In this document: one piece after another, positions 39,990 through 49,066 of the stretch
Layout: each line of letters opens with the position of its first letter
Position numbering within the stretch: position 1 is the stretch's first letter
Assembly (NCBI RefSeq): GCF_024609215.1
Contig: NZ_JANIPD030000001.1
Location: 62,001-126,000, forward strand
Length of the DNA stretch: 64,000 nt
Source: Curtanaerobium respiraculi
GTDB lineage: Bacteria; Actinomycetota; Coriobacteriia; Coriobacteriales; Eggerthellaceae
Direction: 5' to 3'
Notes under the pieces: model-generated
Database searches by the model: none
The model's input: the letters and a program-made list of their open reading frames with translations, nothing else
Told to the model about the DNA's origin: nothing
Translations under genes and position numbers: made by a program

Positions 39990-40877
39990 CTACACGCCCA
40001 CCCCCACCGTCAAGTGCATCAGATAGAAGGCGAAACGCATGATGAAAAGCGCCGCGAACAGCAGGGCGGCCGCGGTGATCCGCATGCCGAGCGGATGCGC
40101 CGCCCCCGTTCGAAGCGACAACGCCAGGACAACGACACCCACCGCGGAAAGCGCCCCGTAAACCGCAAGCATAAGACCATAATGCGGAACCACATCGACG
40201 GCTGCATACATGAAGTTGCCCAGATGCTCCAATGAAACGCCTTGCAGCGCGTATACGGCAAACAGCACGATAGCAGCTGCAGCCGAAACGGCAACCAAGG
40301 GCACGCCGCTTTTGGCTGCAAGACAGTCTCCCCCGGCAGCCGCGAACCCGACCGACGCGATAGCCGGCGACAGGACGAACGCCCCCACCGCGATCGATGC
40401 CGGCGTGTACGGGGTATTCCATGCCGCAATCGTCTCCACGCTGTAGGACAACGCCGACATGCCGATGAACGCCGCAGCTAGGGGAATCGCCAGGATCATA
40501 AGCGCTCGTTGCAAACCGCTGCGATCCTTCAGGGAGAACCCCAAAAGCCACACGATGGCGGCGCAGGCAAGGAACACAACCGCGGCGGACACCTCGTTCG
40601 AGAGGGGGCTGCGGCCAATCCCCCGGGCAACATAGAGCGCATTGGCGGGATTGCCCAGATGCGTGGCGCTGGCGATGAGGCCGGCCATGCACAGCACGAG
40701 CGGCAAGCTGAGCGCCTTGTTCAGCCGAGTTCGACGATGCGGCTTAAGGGCGCCCCCCAGCAGGGGAAGCTCCATGAAAACGAACGCCAACGCCGAAGCG
40801 GGGGCCAAGCTGGTGAACAACGCCAGCGTTATCTCGCCCAATGCGTTGCCGAACGCCAGTTCCGCTCCGCTTCCCAT
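39990..40877 (-). CDS. DmsC-like membrane anchor subunit, copy 2
   Basis: A 295-aa membrane protein with about eight helices, of the DMSO reductase anchor type: E-I-T-L-A-L-F-T-S-L-A-P-A-S-A-L near the start, T-H-L-G-N-P-A-N-A-L-Y-V-A-R and R-S-P-L-S-N-E-V near helix 3, matching the H-L-G-x-P and S-x-L-S-x-E segments of DmsC. It should bind menaquinol and pass electrons to DmsB. GAGAGGGGGG precedes ATG 40,877. It follows the first anchor gene by 104 bp and has diverged from it, so it may serve another partner or form a mixed anchor. Confidence 0.88.
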   Translation of the reverse strand: MGSGAELAFGNALGEITLALFTSLAPASALAFVFMELPLLGGALKPHRRTRLNKALSLPLVLCMAGLIASATHLGNPANALYVARGIGRSPLSNEVSAAVVFLACAAIVWLLGFSLKDRSGLQRALMILAIPLAAAFIGMSALSYSVETIAAWNTPYTPASIAVGAFVLSPAIASVGFAAAGGDCLAAKSGVPLVAVSAAAAIVLFAVYALQGVSLEHLGNFMYAAVDVVPHYGLMLAVYGALSAVGVVVLALSLRTGAAHPLGMRITAAALLFAALFIMRFAFYLMHLTVGVGV

Positions 40878-40981
40878 GACCCCCCTCTCGTCTCGACATC
40901 CAAGGACAGGGTAGCAGGTTGCCCACGGAAAAGCAGGCCGACGACGAGCGCGGGCCTGCTGAAAAGGTTGACGAACGTATC

Positions 40982-41830
40982 TTAGAGGACGCTCAGACCC
41001 ACAGACAGCTGCATGGCGTAGAAGGCCAGGCGAAGAGCCAGCGCGCCCACGATCACCAAAACCACGGCCGCCGCTGCCATGCCAATGCCGCGCTTGGCAG
41101 CCAGTTGGATGCACACCGCGCCGGCGACCAACGCCACGCAGCCGCACACCAGGGCGGGCAGCGCACCACCGACCAACGCGCTGCCGGCGTAGAGCATGGT
41201 GCTCATGCCGTCGGTCGCGCCCGCCATGGCGGTTGCGGCGATCACGGTCAGGGCAGCGCCCAGGTACGCCATCACAGTCAGGCCCCTGGCGGGAAAGCCC
41301 GCTTCGTCCTTGGCGAAAGCCAGGACCAGAGCACCCGTCGCGGCGCCGCCGACCAACGTCAGGCCGATCATTTCAACCGGAGTGGCCCAGCTGTTCCAGC
41401 TCTGCACGGTAGGCAGCAGGTACGCCATGCCCATGAACAGACCGAAGCAGAGCGCCAGGACGGCGGCGACCACCAGAAAACCCTTGCGGCTGCCAGAGGT
41501 CAGCTTGCCGGCATTGGCAAGAATCGCGTACACGATAGCCACCACGGCGAACACTATGCCCATGCAGACCTCGTTGGTCAGCGGGCTGCGGCCTAGGCCG
41601 CTGAACACATTCACTGCGTTCAAGGGGTTGGTCAGGTGGAACGATGCTGCGATGAAGCCTACGACCACGATGGCCACGGGAATCCAGGTCGCGCGATCGA
41701 TCTGGGCCTGCTTGCCCTCGTCGAACTGTGCGGAGAAGCTGGCAAGAGCCAAGGCGATGAATGCGCCTGCGCCCGCGGAAGCCAGCACTGTGAAGAGCGC
41801 CAAAGGCAGTTCGTTCATTGCATGCTCCAT
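40982..41830 (-). CDS. dmsC: DmsC-like membrane anchor subunit, copy 1
   Basis: A 282-aa membrane protein with about eight helices. Its start, L-P-L-A-L-F-T-V-L-A-S-A-G-A-G, with F-H-L-T-N-P-L-N-A-V-N and R-S-P-L-T-N-E-V-C, is typical of DmsC-type anchors that oxidise menaquinol. GGAGGTGATC before ATG 41,830 overlaps the end of dmsB, whose stop is one base away, so the two are translationally linked. It belongs to the A-B-C-C'-D order. Two anchor genes in tandem are unusual for a classic dms operon. Confidence 0.9.
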   Translation of the reverse strand: MEHAMNELPLALFTVLASAGAGAFIALALASFSAQFDEGKQAQIDRATWIPVAIVVVGFIAASFHLTNPLNAVNVFSGLGRSPLTNEVCMGIVFAVVAIVYAILANAGKLTSGSRKGFLVVAAVLALCFGLFMGMAYLLPTVQSWNSWATPVEMIGLTLVGGAATGALVLAFAKDEAGFPARGLTVMAYLGAALTVIAATAMAGATDGMSTMLYAGSALVGGALPALVCGCVALVAGAVCIQLAAKRGIGMAAAAVVLVIVGALALRLAFYAMQLSVGLSVL

Positions 41831-41831
41831 G

Positions 41832-42452
41832 CTAGATCACCTCCAGTTGGTTCACGATCATGCCCTCGTCGGTATCGGTCGGACGGGCATCGCCGGTCGC
41901 CTTGATGTACAGATTGGGATTGGTGAAGGTATCGGCCGGCAGCGGCGCGATGTTGGCGCGCGCACCGAGTTTCTCCATCTCCTCGACGGTGCCGAATTCC
42001 AAGGCGCGCAGCGGGCAGGCATCCACGCAGATGGGATTGGCGCCCCCGGCTACGCGTTCGGCGCAGCCGTCGCATTTCACGCTATGGCCTACCGCGCGAT
42101 CGACCTTGGGCGCATTGTAGGGGCATGCCATATGGCAATATCCGCATCCGATGCACTTGGTTTCGTCCACGAAAACCAAGCCAGTGCCGGCGTCCTTATG
42201 CATGGCCCCCGTGGGGCATACCTGAACGCATGCGGGACTGTCGCAATGGTTGCAGCTCATGGAGATGTGGTACACGAACGCGGTGGTGGTGTACGCACCG
42301 TCGCCGGCATCCTGCCAGCTTCCACCCTCGAAATCGTACACCTTGCGATATGCCACGTCGATCGGCAGATCTTTGAAATCCTTGCACGCTATCTCGCAGG
42401 TTTTGCAACCCGTGCAACGCGTGGTATCCAGATAAAATGCGTATTGGGTCAT
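41832..42452 (-). CDS. dmsB: DmsB-like 4Fe-4S electron-transfer subunit
   Basis: A 206-aa ferredoxin subunit with four cysteine groups for four 4Fe-4S clusters: C-T-G-C-K-T-C-E-I-A-C, C-N-H-C-D-S-P-A-C-V-Q-V-C-P, C-I-G-C-G-Y-C-H-M-A-C-P and C-D-G-C...C-V-D-A-C-P-L. It has no signal of its own and would travel through Tat with DmsA. GGGGGAGG precedes ATG 42,452. It lies 11 bp after dmsA and one base before dmsC, so A, B and C are made as a unit that moves electrons from menaquinol to the molybdenum site. Confidence 0.93.
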   Translation of the reverse strand: MTQYAFYLDTTRCTGCKTCEIACKDFKDLPIDVAYRKVYDFEGGSWQDAGDGAYTTTAFVYHISMSCNHCDSPACVQVCPTGAMHKDAGTGLVFVDETKCIGCGYCHMACPYNAPKVDRAVGHSVKCDGCAERVAGGANPICVDACPLRALEFGTVEEMEKLGARANIAPLPADTFTNPNLYIKATGDARPTDTDEGMIVNQLEVI

Positions 42453-42463
42453 CGGTCCTCCCC

Positions 42464-44917
42464 CTAGATCTTGGCAACTTGGACGATCATCGAGTGCGCG
42501 GGCCCGTTGCCCTTCGCCAACGGCGTGGGACGGTAGGTGGAAAGCGTGTTCACGCAGCCTCCCCTGTCCACCCTGTCGCCATCCATGTCGGCATCGTGCC
42601 AAGCGCCCTGCGGAATGCCGACGGTGCCGGGGATGATGCGCTCGGTGACCTTGGCCTCGATCTCAATGGTGCCGGCAGGGCTCGTGACGGTGGTCCGATC
42701 GCCGTTCGCAATGCCGCGCGGTTCGGCATCGATGGGGTTGATCCACATCTGATGGCGGCAGGCCTGGTTCAGCTCTTCGATGAACCCGAAACTCGAATGC
42801 GTGCGCGATTTGTAATGGAAACCGCTGCAATACAGGGGGAATTCGTCGGTCGTGCTACCGAAGCCCTGGAATCCGGGATCGAACTCGGGAATGGCGAAGA
42901 TCTTGTCGCCGTCTTCGAGTTCCCACGCGTCATTCAGCTTGGCAAGCGCCTCGGAGTAGATCTCGATCTTGCCGGAGGGCGTGCCCAACGGATGCGCAAC
43001 CGGATCGTCGCGGAAGTCCTTCAGGCCGATCGCGGGTTCGCATTGTACCTTGAATACGCCGTTCTCCTTGATCTCATCCCATGTGGGCATGATGATGCCG
43101 GAGCCTTTTTCGGGGTCGAGCGCATTCTCGCGACCCTTGTTGTACAGGTATTCGATCCATTCATCATGCGTGCGGCCCTCGGTGAACTGCTCGCGCATGC
43201 CGAAGGACTCAGCAATATCGGCGCATACGTCGTAGCTGCTGCGGCACTCGCCCGGTGGCTCCTGCGCGGGACCGCCCAGGACCACGCCAGTATAGTATTC
43301 CGAATATCCCTGGGTTTGCATGTTCAACTGCTCGCTGCGCATGGCATCGGGCAGAAGCAAGTCGGCGTACTTGGCCGAGTCGGTCATGACGGTATCCCAC
43401 ACCAATATGAATTCGCACTTGTCCTCATCGACGAGCACGTCATGTGCATAGTTGATATCTCCATGCTGGTTGGTCAGGCAATTGCCCGCATAGTTCCACA
43501 AGCATTTGATGTCGGCGCCCAGTCTGTCCGCACCGCCAATGCCCGCGTTCTCGGCGGTCATGGCATGCCCGTGGTCGATCGCATCGATGAATTCGTATAC
43601 GGGAAGCGCGGTCTTGATCGGATTCTTCGCAGGCAGCTTGCCCACCAGGTAGATGGGAGGCTCGGCCTCGCGTTGGCCGGTGTTGGTGCCCGGCAGGCCG
43701 ATCTGGCCCAAGGCGATGGGAACCATGCAGATGGCGCGCGTGGTCTGCTCGCCGTTGGTATGGCGCTGCGACCCCCACCCCTGGCACACGAACGGGGCTT
43801 TGGCGTTTTCCAGATCCGCCGCCAGCTCGCGGATCTTGGCGGCGGGGATCGCGGTGATCTTGGAAGCCCATTCGGGGGTCTTCTCCACCTGATCGTACCC
43901 CGTCCCCATGACATAGTCCTTGTACGACTTGTTCTGGCCCTTGGCGCTTGCGGGCATGGTGGATTCGTCCCAGCCCACGCAGTACCTCGCCAGGAATTCC
44001 TCGTCGGTCTTGCCATCCTTCACGAATTCGTGCACGAGCGCGGCGCACAGCGCGGCATCGGTGCCGGTGCGGATGGGCAGCCATTCGTCGGAATGCCCGG
44101 AAGCGCTCTCGTTCATGCGATAGTCGATATTGACGACCTTGCCGCCGCGGCCTTTGACCGCTTCACGGACGCGGGCGAAATCCCATGTGGCATTGGCCCC
44201 GCCCATGCGAGTGTCCGCCGGGCTGTTGCCAAACATGACCACCAGGTCGGAATGCGCCGCCGCCTCGCTGAAGGAGCTCGCATTCACGTTATCGTAGGGG
44301 CTGAACACGCTGCCGGCTTCCTTGTCGCTGCCGAACATGTAGGGCATGACGGCGGAAAGCATATGGGTCGAATAGTCGTAGCGCTGGTTCACGAAACCGC
44401 CCAGCAGGGCAAGGAGGCGGTTGCTCGGTTTGCCCATGGTGGAGTACATGCCCGTGGCATAGTTGATGAACACGCTGTTGGGACCGTACTCGCGGTAAAT
44501 ACGCTCCAAATTATCATGGATGATCTGGATAGCCTCATCCCAGCTGATCCGCTCGAACTTACCTTCGCCGCGCTTGCCCGCGCGCTTCATGGGATAGAGA
44601 AGACGATCGGGATGGTTCAACCAGCGACGCATGGAACGCCCGCGCAGGCATGCGCGCGCTTGGAAATCGGCACTGCCGACCGTATCCGTTTCCATATAGG
44701 CCACCTTGCCATCGCGCACGTGCCACTGGAAGATGCAATTGCCTCCGCAGTTCACGTTGCACTGGCTCCACGCGATCGTATCCGCGGGCGCCGCATGCGC
44801 TTCCTCTGCGCAAAACATCGGACCCGCAGCGTGCACCCCGCCCGCCGCTGCGGACAGCCCCGCAAGTGCGCCCGTTGCCGCAACGAACGAGCGACGGCTT
44901 ATCGAATGCCCTGCCAT
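42464..44917 (-). CDS. dmsA: DMSO reductase-family molybdopterin oxidoreductase, catalytic subunit (DmsA-like)
   Basis: An 817-aa Tat substrate (S-I-S-R-R-S-F-V, then A-A-T-G-A-L-A-G). The 4Fe-4S site is C-N-V-N-C-G-G-N-C near residues 53-61 of the mature region, followed by R-A-C-L-R-G-R-S. M-F-G-N-S-P-A-D-T-R-M has a Ser at the expected Mo-ligand position. The C-terminal domain holds the usual D-x-x-R-G-I-A-N-G-D-R motif. Reduction of DMSO, an N-oxide or another acceptor is possible, and family members in this lineage include catechol- and sulfoxide-active enzymes. AGGAGGAG before ATG 44,917 fixes the start. It is the head of dmsABCC'-torD and divergent from a membrane LuxR regulator. Confidence 0.93.
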   Translation of the reverse strand: MAGHSISRRSFVAATGALAGLSAAAGGVHAAGPMFCAEEAHAAPADTIAWSQCNVNCGGNCIFQWHVRDGKVAYMETDTVGSADFQARACLRGRSMRRWLNHPDRLLYPMKRAGKRGEGKFERISWDEAIQIIHDNLERIYREYGPNSVFINYATGMYSTMGKPSNRLLALLGGFVNQRYDYSTHMLSAVMPYMFGSDKEAGSVFSPYDNVNASSFSEAAAHSDLVVMFGNSPADTRMGGANATWDFARVREAVKGRGGKVVNIDYRMNESASGHSDEWLPIRTGTDAALCAALVHEFVKDGKTDEEFLARYCVGWDESTMPASAKGQNKSYKDYVMGTGYDQVEKTPEWASKITAIPAAKIRELAADLENAKAPFVCQGWGSQRHTNGEQTTRAICMVPIALGQIGLPGTNTGQREAEPPIYLVGKLPAKNPIKTALPVYEFIDAIDHGHAMTAENAGIGGADRLGADIKCLWNYAGNCLTNQHGDINYAHDVLVDEDKCEFILVWDTVMTDSAKYADLLLPDAMRSEQLNMQTQGYSEYYTGVVLGGPAQEPPGECRSSYDVCADIAESFGMREQFTEGRTHDEWIEYLYNKGRENALDPEKGSGIIMPTWDEIKENGVFKVQCEPAIGLKDFRDDPVAHPLGTPSGKIEIYSEALAKLNDAWELEDGDKIFAIPEFDPGFQGFGSTTDEFPLYCSGFHYKSRTHSSFGFIEELNQACRHQMWINPIDAEPRGIANGDRTTVTSPAGTIEIEAKVTERIIPGTVGIPQGAWHDADMDGDRVDRGGCVNTLSTYRPTPLAKGNGPAHSMIVQVAKI

Positions 44918-45146
44918 ACTCTCCTCCTCTTTGAAAACCTCCCGCCCGACACCTTCCTCCCCGTATCGGACATGATGCAAGCTTAGGGTATGCCGGGAAA
45001 CCCCATGTCACATGAAAGGTGGTATTTTTACATTTGCCCAGATCAAAGCAGTTTTATCTATACTGGCACGCAATGTGCGATACGGTACAATAGCATGCAT
45101 CATAGAACCTGCCCCCTGTCACGTTACGCATGGAGGGAGGGAACGA

Positions 45147-46838
45147 ATGCGGGAGAAGGTTACCTCGGCTCTACGGCCCTCGGTCGCCGTGCTCGGATTC
45201 GCGCTCTTCCTTGCGATCAACGCCGCCAGCGTCTGGGGCGGCGTGTTCCCATTCCTTCCACTGGAATACCAAACGCACGATCTTCTGTTCTGGTTCTACT
45301 TCGCTCAGTCGATCGCCTTTTTCTGCACGTTCCTTGCGGCGGCGCGCATCGCATACATAACCCGTGCCAAGCGCCCGCTTCCTCTGACCGTGGGATGCGC
45401 CAGCGTGCTGTACGGCCTGGGATGGATCTGCCTGATCGCATCCATCTACCTCTATGCCGTCGCGTTGCCCTTACTCGTTGCCGCAGGATTGCTGCTGGGA
45501 ACCGGTGCGGCGTTGTTCTACCTGCTCTGGCAGCGATATTTTGCCAGCATCGAATCGAGCAGGGGCACGCGCGACATGATCGTGGGCGCCGTCTTCGCTG
45601 CGGTCATCTACTCCGCGCTGTATCTTATCCCGCGCGCGGTCACGGCATTCTTGATCCCCGTGGTGTTCCTGCCGCTGTTCGGGTTGGCCCTTACGCTCAG
45701 GAACCGTGAGATCGACTTCGCCCAGCCCATGTTCTCGGATCTGCCGGCGCATAACCAGCGCGTGTACCGCCGTCTGGTGCACGGCACGTGGAAGTCATCG
45801 CTGGCGATCGGGTCGTTGGCATTCTGCGCGGGCGTCATGCGGGCGCTTGCCATCGACGATCCCTCCATCGGATCGCTGGTGAACGTGCTGTCCATGATCG
45901 CGCTGTTGGCGGCTGCCGCCGTTCTGCTGTACTTCTGGCTCGCCCGCGGGTTGAATCTTTCCATCACGCGCCTGTATCGCATGATATTCCCCCTCGTTAT
46001 AACCGCGTTGGTATCCGTGCCGTTTGCCCCGCAGGCATACCTGCGATGGGTTGCGGCGGGTCTCTATGGCCTGTACGCTATCGCCAGCTTCCTGATCATG
46101 CTGCAAGCGGCACAGATCTCCCGCGACCAGGGAATCCACCCTGTGTACGCCTTCGGCACCATCGCCGGCATCGTGTATGCCCTGCACGATCTGGGGTTTT
46201 TGATCGGAAGCGCAAGCGACCGGATTCAACTTCCCAATATCGACCCAGTCACGCTCACCGTCGTGCGCGCCCTGTACCTGCTCGCACTCATGTTCTTCGT
46301 GTCATCGATCGACTTCAAGGCCGAACACACCCATTTATTCAGCGACGACCACATCGAGTTGCTCGCCTCGCGCGAGGGCAATCGGGATTACTCCGCTCTG
46401 GCGTCGGCGATTGATTTGGAAGAAGACGGGATCGACGGTGCGCCCAACGCAGCACCGCCTGTACTCGCCGATGCGAATCTTCCCCACCTTCCCCAAGATA
46501 ACCGTGATTCTGCGCGCCAGTACCTGCAGCCCCCACCGAGCGGGCAATCGATCCTGAGCGATCTGGCTGAACCGAGCACCACGAGCTACGAGTACCGCGA
46601 CCGCATCGACCGCGTGTCGCAGGATATCAAGCGGGATTTCGGGCTGTCGAACCGCGAGGCGGAGATCCTGAAGCTGGTCGCGCAGGGTAATACCGTTCCG
46701 AGCATCGCCGAGCAGCTCTTCATATCCGAAAACACCGTGCGCACGCACATGAAGCGCCTGTATGCCAAACTCGATATCCACAAGAAGCAGGAACTGATCG
46801 ACCTGGCCCACTCCTACCGCCGGCCGCAGCGGGAATAA
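45147..46838 (+). CDS. membrane-embedded LuxR-family regulator beside the dms-like operon
   Basis: A 563-aa protein. About twelve hydrophobic helices (residues 10 to about 400) are followed by a long charged linker rich in Asp, Pro and Ser (about 405-490) and a LuxR helix-turn-helix: G-L-S-N-R-E-A-E-I-L-K-L-V-A-Q-G-N, then I-S-E-N-T-V-R-T-H-M-K-R-L-Y-A-K-L-D-I-H. It shares architecture with the protein at 24,472, so membrane-linked control of a divergent reductase recurs here. ATG 45,147 follows GGAGGGAGGG; open sequence to 45,012 has no ribosome site. Weak -10 candidates (TATACT 45,059; TACAAT 45,086) lie upstream. The dms genes are the likely target. Confidence 0.9.
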   Translation: MREKVTSALRPSVAVLGFALFLAINAASVWGGVFPFLPLEYQTHDLLFWFYFAQSIAFFCTFLAAARIAYITRAKRPLPLTVGCASVLYGLGWICLIASIYLYAVALPLLVAAGLLLGTGAALFYLLWQRYFASIESSRGTRDMIVGAVFAAVIYSALYLIPRAVTAFLIPVVFLPLFGLALTLRNREIDFAQPMFSDLPAHNQRVYRRLVHGTWKSSLAIGSLAFCAGVMRALAIDDPSIGSLVNVLSMIALLAAAAVLLYFWLARGLNLSITRLYRMIFPLVITALVSVPFAPQAYLRWVAAGLYGLYAIASFLIMLQAAQISRDQGIHPVYAFGTIAGIVYALHDLGFLIGSASDRIQLPNIDPVTLTVVRALYLLALMFFVSSIDFKAEHTHLFSDDHIELLASREGNRDYSALASAIDLEEDGIDGAPNAAPPVLADANLPHLPQDNRDSARQYLQPPPSGQSILSDLAEPSTTSYEYRDRIDRVSQDIKRDFGLSNREAEILKLVAQGNTVPSIAEQLFISENTVRTHMKRLYAKLDIHKKQELIDLAHSYRRPQRE

Positions 46839-46869
46839 AGGTCGCCGCGATTGCCGGAAGCGCCCCCCA

Positions 46870-46982
46870 GGCTGTCTAGAAACTCCTATCAATCTGTTCA
46901 AACATGCATCAGAGAGTATCTATATGATTCTTGAAATACATATGTCGTATAAGCAGAAGTCTCAGGGGGTTCCAGACAGTCT
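46870..46982. repeat. imperfect inverted repeat after the LuxR-type gene
   Basis: GGCTGTCTAGAAACTCC (46,870-46,886) and the reverse complement of 46,966-46,982 (GACTGTCTGGAACCCCC) agree at most positions, about 80 bp apart, around an A+T-rich interior. This may be a small insertion-sequence-derived element. The 46,839-47,145 gap holds nothing else I can identify. Confidence 0.3.
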
Positions 46983-47145
46983 CCCCCGCTGTATGGAATG
47001 CAAGGCTGGAACGGACCGGGCATCCGGTTCCGCGCACAGCGATCCGCCCGCCGCTCGATAGCGAATCGACCGTCGTAACCGCGATGTCAAGCATGCGCGC
47101 CGGCGGCGAGAACGGAGCAGCCGCCGATCGGTGCGCCAGCTGCGC

Positions 47146-48564
47146 TTACTTCGTCTCCACGCGCGGGATTTCGGCATTGTCCGATTCGGACAGATGGCCA
47201 TCCGCCAGCCAGTATTTAGTCTCGCGGGAGATGACGCCGGAAAGCGCGAGAACCATGATGATATTGGGAACGACCATCAGCGCGTTCCCGATATCGCTGA
47301 CGGTCCACACGACATCGCCCACGCCCAAGGCACCCGCAATGCCCACCAGCACGTAGACGATCTGGTACGGACGGCGGCCTTTGCGACCAAAGAGGAACGT
47401 GACGCAGCGATCGCCGTAGTAACTCCAACCCAGTATCGTGGAGTACGCGAAGCTGACCATGCCCAGCACCAGGATCGGCGTGCCCACATAGGGGATGCTG
47501 GAGAAGGCCGCGCTGGCAAGCGCCGCACCCTCCGTGATGGAGCCGCCTTCGATGATGCCCGGATGGGCAAGCAGGGTCGACACCAGCACGATACCGGTGA
47601 TAGCGCATATGACCACCGTGCTCCAAAACGCGCCCGTCATGGCAACCAGCGCCTGGCGCGCGGGGTTCTTCGTCGCCGCCGCGGCGGCGACGATGGGGGC
47701 GGTGCCGAGGCCCGCCTCGTTGCTGAACAGGCCGCGCGCGCAGCCGTACTGCAACGCGACCATGATGCCGCTGCCCACGGCGCCGCCGAACGCCGCTTTC
47801 GACGTGAACGCGCACTCGATGATGGTCTCGATCGACTGGCCCAAATACGCGCCGTTCATTGCCATGATCGCAACACAGCCGCCCACGTAGACAACCGCCA
47901 TGATCGGAACGAGCTTCTCACACACCGCGGTGATGCCGCGCACGCCGCCGAAGATGACCAGCGAGACCGCCACGGCGATGGCGACGGCAACGACCGCCGC
48001 ATTCGCTCCGGGAAACGATGACGTGATGATGCCCGTCATGGCAGCGGACTGCACTGCGCTGCCCGTGCCCAGGGTGGCGATGATGGCGAACACGCAAAAC
48101 AGCACCGCGCCCGCATGCGCCCAGCCGGGAGTGCTGCCGTCGGGCCGGCGGAACGCGCGCTCTCACGCGAACATGGCGCCGCCGATCATCTCCCCGCGCG
48201 AATCCTTCACGCGAAACTTCACGGCCGCGTACACTTCCGCGTATTTCGTGGCCATGCCGAACACACCGGTCAGCCACATCCAGAACACTGCCCCCGGCCC
48301 GCCTGCGAGGATGGCGGTTGCCACGCCCACGATGCTGCCGGTGCCGACGGTGGCAGCCAGCGCGGTGGCGAGGGCTCCGAACTGGCTCACGTCGCCTTCT
48401 GCTCCTTCATCGCGAGCAACGGAAAGCTTGATCGCGGTCCCCAGCTTGCGCTGTATGAAGCCAGTGCGAATGGTGAGGAAGATATGCGAGCCTAAAAGCA
48501 GGCAGATCATGGCAGGACCCCACACCAGGGCATCCACGCTATTTAAGAGTTCGATTACATCCAT
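47146..48564 (-). pseudogene. AGCS sodium:alanine symporter gene with an in-frame TGA
   Basis: From ATG 48,564 (GGTGGACC upstream) the protein reads A-T-V-G-T-G-S-I-V-G-V-A-T and F-G-M-A-T-K-Y-A-E-V-Y and reaches G-E-M-I-G-G-A-M-F-A. TGA then stands at codon 134 (48,163-48,165). The same frame continues E-R-A-F-R-R and the full remaining transporter to 47,146, a good match to the intact AGCS protein at 28,439, which has Leu at the stop position (A-L-E-R). One base change could explain it, so this is a recent nonsense mutation, a sequencing error, or read-through. No selenocysteine context is visible. Confidence 0.85.
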
Positions 48565-48822
48565 AATGGTCCACCAGTCTAGCCTTCTCTCCAGTCAAAT
48601 CCGCTGGCACGGCCCAACCCTCACGACAATATCGCGTTCGAGCGCCCGGCAGCAGCGTTTGCGCCGCAGCGACGGGCGCTCCCGCGCACAACGACGAACC
48701 CGACCACATCGTCCATCATCCGCCCGAAACGCAATGCGTGCGCCCGTCATCGAGCGAGGCGCCTGGACGTGCGCGGCAATCGGGGTTGCCGGGGCCGCCA
48801 CTCCCGGCGAGCGGGCGCGGGC

Positions 48823-48861
48823 GGGCGCGGCGTGGGGGGGCCCCCCCCCACGACCGCGCCC
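48823..48861. repeat. very G+C-rich palindrome
   Basis: GGGCGCGG plus CGTGGGGGG pairs with CCCCCC-ACG and CCGCGCCC, with a single A bulge, to form a stem of about 17-18 bp centred on a G-run/C-run. No T-run follows. The rest of the 48,565-49,066 gap has no gene. No FMN riboswitch was recognised upstream of the vitamin transporter. Confidence 0.6.
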
Positions 48862-49023
48862 ATGCGGAACCGGAAGAACGGGCACCGGCATCATCCCCCT
48901 TCTTCTTGCGCCGCGCACCTGTCCTGCGGTAAAAGGCAGGCTGCAGCATCCAAACCCTCGGGTCCTGCAATGCATACGCTGCGGATTCATTCGGCTGGCG
49001 CCGAGCGGATGCCGCGGTTTCGC

Positions 49024-49029
49024 TATAAT
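49024..49029 (+). promoter_or_regulatory. candidate -10 box for the ECF transporter operon
   Basis: Consensus TATAAT sits 37 bp before ATG 49,067, leaving a short leader of about 30 bases. A clear -35 hexamer is not visible at the usual distance. AAGGAG at 49,050-49,055 is the likely ribosome site. Confidence 0.4.
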
Positions 49030-49066
49030 CGAGTGCGCACTTCGAACCTAAGGAGCTGGACCCGCA

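Noticed and set aside
42437-44986. An 849-codon open frame on the plus strand
   Set aside because: It is antisense to dmsA, whose Tat signal, iron-sulfur motif and ribosome site are unambiguous.
48163-48165. TGA as a selenocysteine codon in the AGCS gene
   Set aside because: The paralogue has Leu at this position, the family has no known redox Sec, and no bacterial SECIS-like hairpin is evident just after the TGA.
48565-49066. FMN riboswitch expected upstream of a RibU-like gene
   Set aside because: No conserved RFN-element segments could be found, and the candidate -10 box leaves only a short leader.
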